Positions 45,941 to 55,655 of a stretch of 64,000 nucleotides of DNA are shown piece by piece. The notes under the pieces were generated by a model. It was not told the DNA's origin. It did no database searches and worked only from the letters and a program-made list of their open reading frames with translations. Position numbers and translations under genes: made by a program. Source of the DNA: Citrobacter sp. Awk 4 (GTDB lineage Bacteria; Pseudomonadota; Gammaproteobacteria; Enterobacterales; Enterobacteriaceae); assembly GCF_028069725.1 (NCBI RefSeq), contig NZ_JANEWG010000003.1, forward strand, positions 62,001-126,000, in the 5' to 3' direction. Numbering within the stretch: position 1 is the stretch's first letter; the number at the start of each line of letters is the position of its first letter.

Positions 45941-47767
45941 TCAGGCTCCTCGTGAAACCACAATCACCACCAGTACCGCCAGCTCAATCAGCGCCAGGCG
46001 ACGGAACAGCACCGGTGCGGCTGCGTTCTGCCAGCCCGGAACCAGTGAGACCGGATTGAGCCATTTACGCAGTTTAAGGATTGGCGCAAAGGCCTCTTTC
46101 ACCGGCATGGCAAAACCGTGTGCGGTGACAACCATTGACTGTTCGTGATCGTAACCGCACACCCATGCCTTACCGCGTGAACGCGACGGCAGACGGTTGC
46201 CTTTGAAAATCGCCATGATGATGAAGGGCAGCAGCGGACAGGCAATCAACAACAGGGTGATCATCGGCTGAGAAACGGTGGTATTCGCGGTTTCCAGCGG
46301 CAGCGGAACGGCCGCAGAAATCATCGGCAGCAGCCACGGCGCGGCAACGCCGCCCAACACGCAGCAAATCGCCAACGCCACCACGCTCACCGCCATCAGG
46401 AATGGCGCGCAACAGGCGTTTTCGGCCTCTTTGGTACGCGGCGCGCCGAGGAAGGTGACGCCGTAGACTTTCGCCATACACATCACCGCCAGCGCACCGG
46501 TAATCGCCAGCCCAACCGCCAGCAACGGTCCTAACAAACGACCAATAAACGTGCCGCTGTTACCCAGTTTGAAGAAAGACTGATAGATAACCCACTCACC
46601 GGCAAAACCGTTCAGCGGCGGCAGCGCAGCCATCGCCATCAGCCCGACCAACATCGCCAGCGAGATCACCGGCATGCGTTTGCCGATGCCGCCCAGTTTT
46701 TCGATATCGCGATGACCGGTACGAAACCAGATGCTGCCCGCGCCGAGGAACAGCGTGCTCTTGAACAGACTGTGGTTCACCAGATGGTAGAGGCCGCCTG
46801 TCAGACCGAGTGCAATCAGCGCCGGTTGTTGCAGCGCAATACCGGTCACGCCAGCCCCAAGACCGAGCAGGATAATGCCGATATTTTCGAGGGTGTGATA
46901 GGCCAGCAGACGCTGAATGTTATGTTCCATCAGCGCATACAGACCGCCGACAAATGCGGTGATCATGCCCAACACCAGCAGCGCAATGCCCCACCACAGC
47001 GGCGCGTTACCGCCAATCAGCGACAGAGACAAAATCCCTAACAAACCGACCTTCATGACGACTGTTGAGAACAGCGCGGCAGCCGGTGCGCTGGCATTTG
47101 CATGCGCCTGCGGTACCCAGCCGTGCAGCGGGATAATCCCGGCCAGCAGACCAAAACCGGCAACGCCGAGCAGCCAGATATCGGAGCCCAGCGGCAATGC
47201 CTGCGTGCGCAGGTCGAGCAGTCGCAGCTCCAGCGTGCCATAGCGCTGCCACACCAGATAGCAGGCAACCGCCAGCAACAGCGTGCCAGTGCGGCCAAGC
47301 GCAAACCACAGCTTGCCTTCTTTACTGCCACCGGTCAGGAACACGGCGCACAGCGCCATAATTTCTGCCATCACCACCATCGTGCCGAGGTTGCTTGCGA
47401 CCACGGCGCAGACCGCTGCCGCCATTAATAAATTCACCAGCAAACCGTTGGCTTTCACCTGCGGATGACGATGCCAGTCAATGTTGTACAGGCTGACAAA
47501 CAGCCCGCACAGACCGAGTGTAATCAACCAGATAGCATTTAACGGCGTCACTTGCAGGGTATGTCCGATAAACGGCATCACACCGCTGACCGCTAATGCG
47601 TGAGTCAGCGCAAGAGCTCCCGCCGCCGCCGTGTACAGGCTGCCAATGGCCCCACCCACGCCGGCAATCCAGCCGCTCAACGCTTTGTGAAAGGAGAACA
47701 GAAACGCCAGAACCGCCGTGGCGGCAAACCAGGCCACGCCGCTATTAATCAGTGAAATTACGCTCAT
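45941..47767 (-). CDS. hycC: Formate hydrogenlyase membrane subunit HycC
   Basis: A 608-aa NuoL/Mrp-type antiporter-like membrane protein with about 15 helices. Key charged residues of the family are visible: the Lys/His-bearing segments HGWVPQAHANASAPA, HNIQRLLAYHTLEN and HLVNHSLFKSTLFLGAGS. It overlaps hycB by 4 nt. Same length as E. coli HycC. Confidence 0.96.
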   Translation of the reverse strand: MSVISLINSGVAWFAATAVLAFLFSFHKALSGWIAGVGGAIGSLYTAAAGALALTHALAVSGVMPFIGHTLQVTPLNAIWLITLGLCGLFVSLYNIDWHRHPQVKANGLLVNLLMAAAVCAVVASNLGTMVVMAEIMALCAVFLTGGSKEGKLWFALGRTGTLLLAVACYLVWQRYGTLELRLLDLRTQALPLGSDIWLLGVAGFGLLAGIIPLHGWVPQAHANASAPAAALFSTVVMKVGLLGILSLSLIGGNAPLWWGIALLVLGMITAFVGGLYALMEHNIQRLLAYHTLENIGIILLGLGAGVTGIALQQPALIALGLTGGLYHLVNHSLFKSTLFLGAGSIWFRTGHRDIEKLGGIGKRMPVISLAMLVGLMAMAALPPLNGFAGEWVIYQSFFKLGNSGTFIGRLLGPLLAVGLAITGALAVMCMAKVYGVTFLGAPRTKEAENACCAPFLMAVSVVALAICCVLGGVAAPWLLPMISAAVPLPLETANTTVSQPMITLLLIACPLLPFIIMAIFKGNRLPSRSRGKAWVCGYDHEQSMVVTAHGFAMPVKEAFAPILKLRKWLNPVSLVPGWQNAAAPVLFRRLALIELAVLVVIVVSRGA

Positions 47768-48375
47768 TTTGCCTCCCCACTCTGAGCCTGCTGAAACAAG
47801 GTGAGATCGCCAAAATCGGTATTGAACGTCAGCTCGCGCTTACGTTTGCTGGCGCGGGCGATATCGGTGTTTTCGACCAGGTGCAGCGCTTTGGTTGGGC
47901 ACATCCGTACACAGGCAGGACCTTGTTCATCAAAACTGCACAGATCGCATTTCACGGCGATGGCGCGGACACCCGGCACCCAGTCCAGCAGCGTGCTAAC
48001 ACGCGCCGGGGCGGGAGGCGCAGGCGGCGCTTTCGGGGTATTGGCGTTGGCCGGAATATGCAGCGGACGGCTGCCGGAAAACTCTATCGCGCCGAACGGA
48101 CAGGCAATCCCACACAGTTTGCAGCTTACGCACAGACTTTCATTCAACTGTACAGCGCCATCGACACGGTTGATGGCGTTGACAGGACACACGGTCGCGC
48201 ACGGCGCATCTTCACAGTGATGGCAAAGTTGTGGCGCGGATTCTTTTTCATTCAGCATCACTTTCAGGCGCGGCATTGACTGCAGGCCATGCTGGCGATG
48301 CGTCTCTGAACAGGCGGCCTCACAAGTGTGGCAGCCAATACAGAGCGTGGAGTCAGCAATTACAAAACGATTCAC
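47764..48375 (-). CDS. hycB: Formate hydrogenlyase Fe-S subunit HycB
   Basis: A 203-aa polyferredoxin that accepts electrons from formate dehydrogenase H (FdhF). Four 4Fe-4S motifs: CIGCHTCEAACSE, CHHCEDAPCATVCP, CVSCKLCGIACPFG and CDLCSFDEQGPACVRMCP. Same length as E. coli HycB. It follows hycA after a 144-bp gap holding FhlA site candidates. Confidence 0.96.
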   Translation of the reverse strand: MNRFVIADSTLCIGCHTCEAACSETHRQHGLQSMPRLKVMLNEKESAPQLCHHCEDAPCATVCPVNAINRVDGAVQLNESLCVSCKLCGIACPFGAIEFSGSRPLHIPANANTPKAPPAPPAPARVSTLLDWVPGVRAIAVKCDLCSFDEQGPACVRMCPTKALHLVENTDIARASKRKRELTFNTDFGDLTLFQQAQSGEAK

Positions 48376-48395
48376 CAGGCATTCCTCAGGTGATA

Positions 48396-48440
48396 GTCAT
48401 TTTTGACGAAAACATGTCTATCAAGTGTCATTTTCGACAC
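48396..48440. promoter_or_regulatory. FhlA site candidates between hycA and hycB
   Basis: GTCATTTTTGAC (48396-48407) and GTGTCATTTTCGACAC (48425-48440) are two related dyads in the hycA-hycB gap. FhlA is known to bind within this gap in E. coli, so these are plausible sites; the exact operator definition is uncertain. Confidence 0.5.
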
Positions 48441-48519
48441 TCGTCGACACGCCCATCCCCAAAACAGTCGTGACACGGCTTCATACCGCATCGCGAACAA
48501 AACGGGCAAAACCTCTGGC

Positions 48520-48981
48520 TTACGCCGCCGGGATTTGTCCCTTTACCAGTTGGTGCATATTTACCGGAGTGTTGGTTTCCACTGCGGCATACAGGCTGTC
48601 GTAAACGCTGGCGATTTTCTCGAGATAGTGTTCCAACACCTGCTCGCGATCGCGGTTGCTGACATGCTCATCAACGATGCCGTCGATGGTCAGTTGCGCT
48701 TGCGCAATGAGTTGTTTTTCTTCGCTATCTTTCGTTTCAACGTAGTACTCAATGGTGTGGCTGTTGAAACCGTCAGCCAGCGTGACGTAGATCGTGAAGT
48801 GTTCAAAAAGAACGAAGCAAAGATCTTTCTCCGGCGCGCAGCTCATTGCGTGATGCAGGCGCGCTTTCGACAGGGTGATGCCCTGAACCAGCGAATTACA
48901 GTAGATACGCCACTGGTCCTGTAGGCGACGGTGCCGCTGCGCGATGTAATCGGCTTTTTCGCTTATTTCCCAAATTGTCAT
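48520..48981 (-). CDS. hycA: Formate hydrogenlyase regulatory protein HycA
   Basis: A 153-aa cytoplasmic anti-activator that counteracts FhlA and lowers fhl expression. It has no obvious catalytic motif and is colinear with E. coli HycA (MTIWEISEKADYIAQRHRRLQDQW...). First gene of the hyc operon, immediately downstream of the sigma-54 promoter at 49018-49033. Confidence 0.95.
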   Translation of the reverse strand: MTIWEISEKADYIAQRHRRLQDQWRIYCNSLVQGITLSKARLHHAMSCAPEKDLCFVLFEHFTIYVTLADGFNSHTIEYYVETKDSEEKQLIAQAQLTIDGIVDEHVSNRDREQVLEHYLEKIASVYDSLYAAVETNTPVNMHQLVKGQIPAA

Positions 48982-49017
48982 GTCAGGTTACCCGTTTACG
49001 TGAGATAGCCAGCCTTA

Positions 49018-49033
49018 AGCACGTTCCATGCCA
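49018..49033 (-). promoter_or_regulatory. Sigma-54 promoter of hycABCDEFGHI
   Basis: Minus-strand TGGCAT-GGAAC-GTGCT keeps GG and GC ten bases apart as required for sigma-54, about 36 bp upstream of hycA. Confidence 0.8.
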
Positions 49034-49076
49034 ACTTTAAATTCTTTATTTTTCATTAAGATAAAAGCAAATAACG

Positions 49077-49112
49077 CAGTGACGACATGTCATTTCGTCA
49101 TCGTCGTCACTG
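49077..49112. promoter_or_regulatory. FhlA upstream activating site (hyc/hyp)
   Basis: A 10-bp perfect inverted repeat CAGTGACGAC (49077-49086) / GTCGTCACTG (49103-49112) surrounds CATTTCGT (49091-49098), half of the CATTTCGTACGAAATG-type FhlA motif. It lies between the two divergent sigma-54 promoters and could serve both. Confidence 0.65.
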
Positions 49113-49134
49113 TCAGCGTGCCAAAAATAATAAC

Positions 49135-49150
49135 TGGCATGTTTATTGCT
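49135..49150 (+). promoter_or_regulatory. Sigma-54 promoter of hypABCDE
   Basis: TGGCAT-GTTTA-TTGCT, an almost consensus -24/-12 element, 32 bp upstream of the hypA ATG. Confidence 0.88.
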
Positions 49151-49181
49151 TTTACCGCAGCAATAGATGATGGGAGGCGAT

Positions 49182-49532
49182 ATGCACGAAATAACCCTCT
49201 GCCAACGGGCACTGGAATTGATCGAACAACAGGCCGCACAACACGGCGCGCAAAAGGTAACTGGGGTCTGGCTCAAAATTGGCGCATTTTCTTGTGTCGA
49301 AACCAGTGCTCTCGCCTTTTGTTTTGATCTGGTATGCCGCGGCACCCTGGCGGAAGGTTGTAAACTGCACCTCGAAGAACAAGAAGCCGAATGTTGGTGC
49401 GAGTCTTGTCAGCAATACGTCACGTTGCTGACACAGCGCGTCCGCCGTTGTCCGCAATGCAACAGCGACACACTGAGGATCGTGGCCGATGACGGCTTAC
49501 AGATTAGAAGAATAGAAATAGACCAGGAGTGA
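49182..49532 (+). CDS. hypA: Hydrogenase nickel-insertion protein HypA
   Basis: A 116-aa nickel metallochaperone acting with HypB on hydrogenase 3 (HycE). The N-terminal MHEITLC supplies the His2 nickel ligand. The zinc site is formed by CWCESC and CPQC near residues 73-93. The ATG at 49182 with GGGAGG upstream is required to expose His2; an upstream in-frame ATG at 49167 is rejected. First gene of hypABCDE. Confidence 0.96.
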   Translation: MHEITLCQRALELIEQQAAQHGAQKVTGVWLKIGAFSCVETSALAFCFDLVCRGTLAEGCKLHLEEQEAECWCESCQQYVTLLTQRVRRCPQCNSDTLRIVADDGLQIRRIEIDQE

Positions 49533-49535
49533 GCG

Positions 49536-50408
49536 ATGTGTACAACATGCGGTTGCGCTGAAGGCAACCTTTATATCGAGGGTGATGAACATAACCCCCA
49601 TTCGGCGTTTCGTAGCGCGCCATTTGCCCCGGCGGCTCGCCCGGCGCTCAATATTACCGGCGTGAAGACCTCCAGTTTTACCCCCAGCCAGACGGAAGAA
49701 GGCGACCTGCATTATGGACACGGCGAAGCCGGAACCCATGCGCCAGGCATGAGCCAGCGCCGGATGCTGGAAGTTGAAATCGACGTGCTGGACAAAAACA
49801 ACCGCCTGGCCGAACGTAACCGCGCTCGCTTCGCTGCCCGCCAGCATCTGGTGCTTAACCTTGTCTCCAGCCCAGGCTCCGGCAAAACCACACTGCTCAC
49901 CGAAACGCTGATGAAGCTGAAAGGGAGCGTACCCTGTGCCGTCATTGAAGGCGACCAGCAGACGGTAAATGACGCAGCCCGTATTCGCGCCACCGGTACG
50001 CCGGCCATCCAGGTCAACACCGGCAAAGGTTGCCACCTCGACGCGCAAATGATTGCCGATGCCGCGCCACGTCTGCCTTTAGAAGATAACGGCATTCTGT
50101 TTATTGAAAACGTCGGCAACCTGGTGTGCCCGGCCAGCTTTGATCTCGGCGAACGTCATAAAGTGGCGGTGCTTTCCGTCACCGAAGGCGAAGATAAACC
50201 GCTGAAATACCCCCACATGTTTGCTGCCGCCTCGCTGATGCTGCTCAACAAAGTCGACCTGCTGCCCTACCTCAACTTCGATGTTGAGAAGTGCATCGCC
50301 AGCGCCCGTGAAGTGAACCCGGAGATTGAAATCATTCTGATTTCCGCCACCAGCGGCGAAGGGATGGATCAATGGCTGAACTGGCTGGAGGCACAGCGAT
50401 GTGCATAG
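49536..50408 (+). CDS. hypB: Hydrogenase nickel-incorporation GTPase HypB
   Basis: A 290-aa GTPase delivering nickel. The N-terminal high-affinity Ni site CTTCGC (residues 2-7), P-loop [11 protein letters not shown] (about 111-121), switch ENVGNLVCP and the G4 NKVD motif are visible. It has only a few histidines in the linker, as in E. coli, so it is not a nickel-storage variant. It overlaps hypC by 10 nt. Confidence 0.96.
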   Translation: MCTTCGCAEGNLYIEGDEHNPHSAFRSAPFAPAARPALNITGVKTSSFTPSQTEEGDLHYGHGEAGTHAPGMSQRRMLEVEIDVLDKNNRLAERNRARFAARQHLVLNLVSSPGSGKTTLLTETLMKLKGSVPCAVIEGDQQTVNDAARIRATGTPAIQVNTGKGCHLDAQMIADAAPRLPLEDNGILFIENVGNLVCPASFDLGERHKVAVLSVTEGEDKPLKYPHMFAAASLMLLNKVDLLPYLNFDVEKCIASAREVNPEIEIILISATSGEGMDQWLNWLEAQRCA

Positions 50409-50671
50409 GCGTTCCGGGTCAAATCCGTACTATCGACGGCAACCAGGCGAAAGTCGACGTTTGCGGCATTCAGCGCGACGTCGACCTGACGCTGGTCGGT
50501 AGCTGCGATGAACACGGTCAACCGCGTTTAGGCCAGTGGGTACTGGTCCACGTTGGTTTTGCCATGAGTGTTATTAATGAAGCTGAAGCGCGCGATACCC
50601 TCGAAGCGCTCCAAAACATGTTTGATGTTGAGCCGGACGTCGGCGCTTTACTGTTTGGTGAGGAAAAATAA
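50399..50671 (+). CDS. hypC: Hydrogenase assembly chaperone HypC
   Basis: A 90-aa OB-fold chaperone carrying the Fe(CN)2CO moiety with HypD to HycE. The essential Cys2 is in MCIGVPGQI, so the start at 50399 is fixed (the initiator Met is removed). It overlaps both hypB (10 nt) and hypD (1 nt). Confidence 0.96.
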   Translation: MCIGVPGQIRTIDGNQAKVDVCGIQRDVDLTLVGSCDEHGQPRLGQWVLVHVGFAMSVINEAEARDTLEALQNMFDVEPDVGALLFGEEK

Positions 50672-51792
50672 TGCGTTTTGTTGACGAATACCGCGCACCG
50701 GAGCAGGTGATGCAACTGATCGACCATCTGCGTGAACGTGCGGTCCATCTCCCTTACACTGCCGAACGTCCGCTGCGTATCATGGAAATCTGCGGCGGCC
50801 ACACCCACGCTATCTTCAAATTCGGTCTCGACCAGTTATTGCCCGACAACGTGGAATTTATTCACGGCCCAGGCTGCCCGGTCTGCGTGCTGCCGATGGG
50901 CAGAATTGATAGCTGCGTCGAAATCGCCAGCCATCCGGAAGTGATTTTCTGCACCTTTGGCGATGCGATGCGTGTACCGGGCAAGCAGGGTTCTCTCCTG
51001 CAGGCCAAAGCGCGCGGCGCTGATGTCCGCATTGTTTACTCCCCGATGGATGCGCTCAAACTGGCGCAGGAAAACCCGACGCGTAAAGTCGTGTTCTTCG
51101 GGCTGGGTTTTGAAACCACCATGCCGACCACTGCCATTACGTTGCAACAGGCAAAAGCGCGAGACGTGCAGAACTTTTACTTCTTCTGCCAGCACATCAC
51201 GCTTATCCCAACACTGCGCTGCCTGCTGGAACAGCCGGACAGCGGCATCGACGCTTTCATCGCGCCGGGTCACGTCAGCATGGTGATCGGTACCGACGCC
51301 TATAACTTTATTGCCAGCGAGTTTCATCGTCCGCTGGTGGTCGCAGGATTCGAACCACTGGATCTGCTACAAGGCGTCGCCATGCTGGTTGAGCAGAAAA
51401 TCGCGGCGCATAGCCTGGTCGAAAACCAGTATCGCCGTGTGGTGCCGGATGCCGGTAATGCCCTGGCGCAACAGGCAATTGCCGAGGTGTTCTGCGTGAC
51501 TGGCGACAGCGAATGGCGCGGCCTTGGCGTGATTGAGTCATCCGGTGTGCATCTGATGCCAGACTATCAACGGTTTGATGCCGAAGCGCATTTCCAACCG
51601 TCGCCGCAACAGGTATACGACGATCCACGCGCACGCTGCGGGGAAGTATTGACAGGCAAATGCAAGCCGAATCAATGCTCGTTGTTTGGTAACACCTGTA
51701 ATCCACAAACCGCATTTGGCGCACTGATGGTCTCTTCAGAAGGCGCATGTGCCGCCTGGTATCAGTATCGTCAGCAGGAGTCTGAAGCATGA
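50671..51792 (+). CDS. hypD: Hydrogenase Fe(CN)2CO scaffold protein HypD
   Basis: A 373-aa [4Fe-4S] scaffold where the iron receives its CN and CO ligands. Conserved motifs: EICGGHTHAIFKFG (Cys of the iron site), GPGCPVCVLP, GFETTMPTTA, and the C-terminal cluster cysteines CGEVLTGKCKPNQCSLFGNTC. Same length as E. coli HypD. It overlaps hypE by 4 nt. Confidence 0.96.
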   Translation: MRFVDEYRAPEQVMQLIDHLRERAVHLPYTAERPLRIMEICGGHTHAIFKFGLDQLLPDNVEFIHGPGCPVCVLPMGRIDSCVEIASHPEVIFCTFGDAMRVPGKQGSLLQAKARGADVRIVYSPMDALKLAQENPTRKVVFFGLGFETTMPTTAITLQQAKARDVQNFYFFCQHITLIPTLRCLLEQPDSGIDAFIAPGHVSMVIGTDAYNFIASEFHRPLVVAGFEPLDLLQGVAMLVEQKIAAHSLVENQYRRVVPDAGNALAQQAIAEVFCVTGDSEWRGLGVIESSGVHLMPDYQRFDAEAHFQPSPQQVYDDPRARCGEVLTGKCKPNQCSLFGNTCNPQTAFGALMVSSEGACAAWYQYRQQESEA

Positions 51793-52799
51793 ATAGCGTA
51801 CAACTCGCCCACGGAAGTGGCGGCCAGGCCATGCAGCAACTGATCAACAGTCTGTTTATGGAAGCATTTGCCAACCCGTGGCTGGCAGAACAAGAAGATC
51901 AGGCGCGTCTGGATCTGGCGCAATTAATGGCCGAAGGCGATCGTCTGGCCTTCTCGACCGACAGCTACGTCATTGACCCGTTATTTTTCCCCGGCGGCAA
52001 CATTGGCAAACTGGCCATTTGCGGCACCGCGAACGACGTAGCGGTCAGCGGCGCAATCCCGCGTTATCTGTCTTGCGGTTTTATCCTTGAAGAAGGGTTG
52101 CCGATGGAGACGCTGAAAACCGTGGTGAACAGTATGGCGGCAACGGCTCGCGAAGCGGGTATCGCCATTGTGACCGGCGACACCAAAGTCGTTCAGCGCG
52201 GCGCGGCAGACAAGCTGTTCATCAACACCGCGGGAATGGGGGCCATTCCGGCCGATATTCACTGGGGCGCGCAAACCCTGACCCCTGGCGACGTTCTGCT
52301 GGTCAGCGGTACGCTGGGCGATCATGGCGCGACTATTCTCAATCTGCGTGAACAACTGGGACTGGATGGCGAGCTGGTAAGCGACTGCGCCGTACTCACC
52401 CCACTGATTCAGACGTTACGCAATATTACCGGTGTGAAGGCGCTGCGTGATGCCACCCGTGGCGGCGTAAACGCGGTCACGCATGAGTTCGCTGCCGCCA
52501 GCGGTTACGGTATTGAGCTGTCTGAAACCACCCTCCCGGTAAAACCGGCGGTGCGTGGCGTGTGCGAACTGCTGGGACTGGATGCTCTTAACTTTGCCAA
52601 CGAAGGTAAGCTGGTGATTGCCGTTGAACGTCAGGCGGCAGAACAGGTACTGGAAGCGCTCCGTTCACATCCTCTGGGACGTGATGCCGCGTTGATTGGT
52701 GAAGTGGTCGAGCGTAAAGGCGTTCGTCTCGCGGGTTTGTATGGCGTCAAACGTACCCTTGATTTGCCGCACTCCGAACCTCTGCCACGTATTTGCTGA
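51789..52799 (+). CDS. hypE: Hydrogenase carbamoyl dehydratase HypE
   Basis: A 336-aa PurM-like enzyme that dehydrates the carbamoyl group transferred by HypF to a thiocyanate on its C-terminal cysteine. The protein ends PRIC, with the acceptor Cys336 last, as required. The N-terminal HGSGGQAMQQLI and ATP-site STDSYVIDPLFFPGGNIG are typical. Last gene of hypABCDE; fhlA follows after a REP-bearing gap. Confidence 0.96.
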   Translation: MNSVQLAHGSGGQAMQQLINSLFMEAFANPWLAEQEDQARLDLAQLMAEGDRLAFSTDSYVIDPLFFPGGNIGKLAICGTANDVAVSGAIPRYLSCGFILEEGLPMETLKTVVNSMAATAREAGIAIVTGDTKVVQRGAADKLFINTAGMGAIPADIHWGAQTLTPGDVLLVSGTLGDHGATILNLREQLGLDGELVSDCAVLTPLIQTLRNITGVKALRDATRGGVNAVTHEFAAASGYGIELSETTLPVKPAVRGVCELLGLDALNFANEGKLVIAVERQAAEQVLEALRSHPLGRDAALIGEVVERKGVRLAGLYGVKRTLDLPHSEPLPRIC

Positions 52800-52802
52800 T
52801 GA

Positions 52803-52882
52803 TATTGCCCGGTAGCGCTACGCTTACCGGGCCTATAGCCGTAGGCGGATAAGACGTAACCGCCATCCGGCAGAAGCTTAAA
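52803..52882. repeat. REP/BIME between hypE and fhlA
   Basis: GCCCGGTAGCGCTACGCTTACCGGGC and GTAGGCGGATAAGACGTAACCGCCATCCGGC are two REP-type units between hypE and fhlA. Confidence 0.8.
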
Positions 52883-52940
52883 AAGAATACCTATAATTCA
52901 TGTACCTTGCCGCACTGCGGTACATTCCTGGAAAAGCAAC

Positions 52941-55022
52941 ATGTCGTATACACCGATGAGCGATCTCGGACAGCAAGGGTTGTTTGATATTACTCGTACA
53001 TTATTGCAGCAGCCCGATCTGGCTTCTCTCAGTGAAGCGCTTTCCCAACTGGTCAGGCGTTCGGCCTTAGCCGACAGCGCGGCTATTGTGTTATGGCAGG
53101 CACAAACACAGCGCGCACGTTATTACGCGACGCGCGAAGAAAACAGTAAACCGATTGAATATGAAGACGAAACGGTGCTGGCGCACGGCCCGGTTCGCCG
53201 TATTCTGTCGCGTCCCGATGCATTGCACTGTAACTTCCATGAGTTTACGGAAACCTGGCCGCAGTTGGCTGCCTCCGGGTTATACGGTGAATTTGGCCAC
53301 TATTGCCTGCTACCGCTGGCGGCAGACGGGCGTATTTTTGGCGGCTGCGAATTTATCCGCAAGGAAGACCGCCCCTGGAGCGAAAAAGAGTACCAACGCC
53401 TGCAAACCTTTACGCAGATTGTCTCGGTGGTTGCCGAGCAAATTCAGTGTCGGGTTTCGAACAACGTCGATTACGATTTGCTGTGCCGCGAACGCGATAA
53501 CTTTCGTATTCTGGTGGCGATCACCAATGCGGTGCTCTCGCGCCTCGACATTGACGAGCTGGTCAGCGAAGTGGCGAAAGAGATCCATTACTACTTCAAC
53601 ATTGACGCAATCAGCATTGTCCTGCGCAGTCATCACAAAAATAAACTGAATATCTGGTCTACCCATTATCTGGATAAAACACATCCCGCTCACCAGCAAA
53701 GTGAAGTGGATGAAGCAGGCACCCTCACTGAGCGGGTGTTCAAAAGCAAAGAGATGTTGCTGATTAACCTGAACGAAAGGGATGCGCTTGCCCCTTACGA
53801 ACGTATGCTGTTCGACACCTGGGGTAATCAATTACAGACGCTTTGTTTGCTGCCGCTGATGTCGGGTAACACCATGCTCGGCGTGCTGAAACTGGCGCAA
53901 TGCGAAGAGAAAATCTTCACCACCACCAACCTGAAACTGTTACGTCAAATCGCCGAACGCGTGGCGATTGCCGTCGATAACGCCCTCGCTTATCAGGAAA
54001 TCCACCGCCTCAAGGAACGCCTGGTAGACGAAAACCTGGCGCTCACCGAACAACTGAATAATGTCGACAGTGATTTTGGCGAGATCATTGGCCGCAGCGA
54101 GGCGATGTACAACGTCCTCAAGCAGGTCGAAATGGTGGCGCAAAGCGACAGTACAGTCCTGATTCTGGGCGAAACCGGAACCGGTAAGGAACTGATCGCC
54201 CGAGCGATTCACAACCTGAGCGGGCGTAACACACGCCGGATGGTGAAAATGAATTGTGCCGCGATGCCTGCCGGACTGCTGGAAAGCGACCTGTTTGGCC
54301 ATGAACGTGGCGCGTTCACGGGCGCCAGCACACAGCGTATCGGACGTTTTGAGCTGGCGGATAAAAGTTCGCTGTTTCTCGATGAAGTGGGCGACATGCC
54401 GCTGGAGTTGCAGCCCAAACTGCTGCGCGTTCTCCAGGAGCAGGAGTTCGAACGCCTGGGCAGCAATAAGCTGATCCAGACCGATGTGCGACTGATCGCT
54501 GCCACCAACCGCGATCTGAAAAAAATGGTGGCCGATCGCGAGTTCCGCAACGATCTCTATTACCGACTGAATGTCTTCCCGATCCAACTGCCGCCGCTGC
54601 GCGAGCGTCCGGAAGATATTCCGCTACTGGTGAAAGCGTTCACCTTTAAAATCGCCCGTCGGATGGGACGTAACATCGACAGCATCCCCGCAGAAACGCT
54701 ACGAACCCTGACCAATATGGAGTGGCCTGGTAACGTTCGCGAGCTGGAAAACGTGGTGGAGCGCGCCGTGCTGCTGACCCGGGGCAATGTGCTGCAACTC
54801 TCAATACCGGATGTGGGCATATTAACGCCAGCCACGCCGCCGGTCGCCACCGAAATCGCACAGGATGGCGAGGATGAATTTCAGTTGATTCTGCGCGTAC
54901 TGAAAGAAACGAATGGCGTCGTGGCGGGGCCGAAAGGTGCAGCCCAACGTCTGGGGCTTAAGCGCACCACACTGCTTTCACGGATGAAGCGACTGGGTAT
55001 TGATAAGGATGCGTTGGTGTAA
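52941..55022 (+). CDS. fhlA: Formate-responsive sigma-54 activator FhlA
   Basis: A 693-aa enhancer-binding protein that senses formate and activates hyc, hyp, hydN-hypF and fdhF. A long N-terminal sensor with two GAF domains (about 1-375) precedes the AAA+ domain (about 385-620): Walker [15 protein letters not shown] loop ([11 protein letters not shown]), Walker [10 protein letters not shown]. The C-terminal Fis HTH is [21 protein letters not shown]. One residue longer than E. coli FhlA. Confidence 0.96.
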   Translation: MSYTPMSDLGQQGLFDITRTLLQQPDLASLSEALSQLVRRSALADSAAIVLWQAQTQRARYYATREENSKPIEYEDETVLAHGPVRRILSRPDALHCNFHEFTETWPQLAASGLYGEFGHYCLLPLAADGRIFGGCEFIRKEDRPWSEKEYQRLQTFTQIVSVVAEQIQCRVSNNVDYDLLCRERDNFRILVAITNAVLSRLDIDELVSEVAKEIHYYFNIDAISIVLRSHHKNKLNIWSTHYLDKTHPAHQQSEVDEAGTLTERVFKSKEMLLINLNERDALAPYERMLFDTWGNQLQTLCLLPLMSGNTMLGVLKLAQCEEKIFTTTNLKLLRQIAERVAIAVDNALAYQEIHRLKERLVDENLALTEQLNNVDSDFGEIIGRSEAMYNVLKQVEMVAQSDSTVLILGETGTGKELIARAIHNLSGRNTRRMVKMNCAAMPAGLLESDLFGHERGAFTGASTQRIGRFELADKSSLFLDEVGDMPLELQPKLLRVLQEQEFERLGSNKLIQTDVRLIAATNRDLKKMVADREFRNDLYYRLNVFPIQLPPLRERPEDIPLLVKAFTFKIARRMGRNIDSIPAETLRTLTNMEWPGNVRELENVVERAVLLTRGNVLQLSIPDVGILTPATPPVATEIAQDGEDEFQLILRVLKETNGVVAGPKGAAQRLGLKRTTLLSRMKRLGIDKDALV

Positions 55023-55029
55023 ACGAAGC

Positions 55030-55118
55030 GTTGCCGGATGGCGGTGCAAGCACCTTATCCGGCCTACAGGTGGGATTTGTCCGTAGGCCTGATAAGCGCA
55101 GCGCCATCAGGCATTTCA
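55030..55118. repeat. BIME between fhlA and ygbA
   Basis: TTGCCGGATGGCGGTGC...CTTATCCGGCCTAC followed by CGTAGGCCTGATAAGCGC...GCCATCAGGC, an opposed REP pair between convergent genes. Confidence 0.88.
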
Positions 55119-55121
55119 CAC

Positions 55122-55466
55122 TCACTTCTTACGCTGATATTTCTCTGGTAATTCCGGGACGGGACGTTTGTCGTCAATCAGATGACGCACGGTCAAAATC
55201 GGGTGACGCCAGAGCATTCTCGGCCCTGCCCAACGCATAATCTGCTTCATCTCTTCACGCTTTGCTGGCTGGTAACAGTGCACCGGACACTGTTTACAAG
55301 CCGGTTTTTCCTCACCAAACACACACTTGTCCAGCCGTTTTTGTGCATAGGCGAACAGCGCGGCGTAATGCCCCGGTTCATCTAACGCCTGTGGACACTG
55401 GCTCTCGTATAACGCGATCATTTTTTTGATCGTCAGTTTTTCACGCGCGATTCGCTTGCCGGACAT
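55122..55466 (-). CDS. ygbA: Nitrosative-stress-linked conserved protein YgbA
   Basis: A 114-aa basic, cysteine-containing protein (CVFGEEKPACKQCPVHC motif around residues 47-63, which could bind metal). It matches E. coli YgbA, with a shorter C-terminus. In E. coli it is NsrR-repressed and supports growth under NO stress; no NsrR motif is confidently seen here. In Salmonella ygbA marks the border of SPI-1, next to sitABCD, as here. Confidence 0.92.
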   Translation of the reverse strand: MSGKRIAREKLTIKKMIALYESQCPQALDEPGHYAALFAYAQKRLDKCVFGEEKPACKQCPVHCYQPAKREEMKQIMRWAGPRMLWRHPILTVRHLIDDKRPVPELPEKYQRKK

Positions 55467-55560
55467 AGTGCCTCCACACCATTAAAGTGTATTTATTCTA
55501 CAACTTATTCCCCTTGCGGACTACCACCCGAAGGTGACACATGCTTAGCCAGCTACACAA

Positions 55561-55619
55561 ATAAGAATTATTTTCATTTAACTATGCCGTGTGCTATATA
55601 ACATAGCAAAGGCTATATT
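55561..55619 (+). promoter_or_regulatory. Fur-like box and MntR box of sitABCD
   Basis: AACATAGCAAAGGCTATATT (55600-55619) is a near-perfect MntR palindrome (AACATAGC-N4-GCTATGTT type) that differs only near the right end. ATAAGAATTATTTTCATTT (55561-55579) resembles a Fur box. Dual Fur/MntR control is known for Salmonella sitABCD. Confidence 0.75.
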
Positions 55620-55655
55620 CGAAGAATAATTAACCACTTTTATATGAGGGATACT

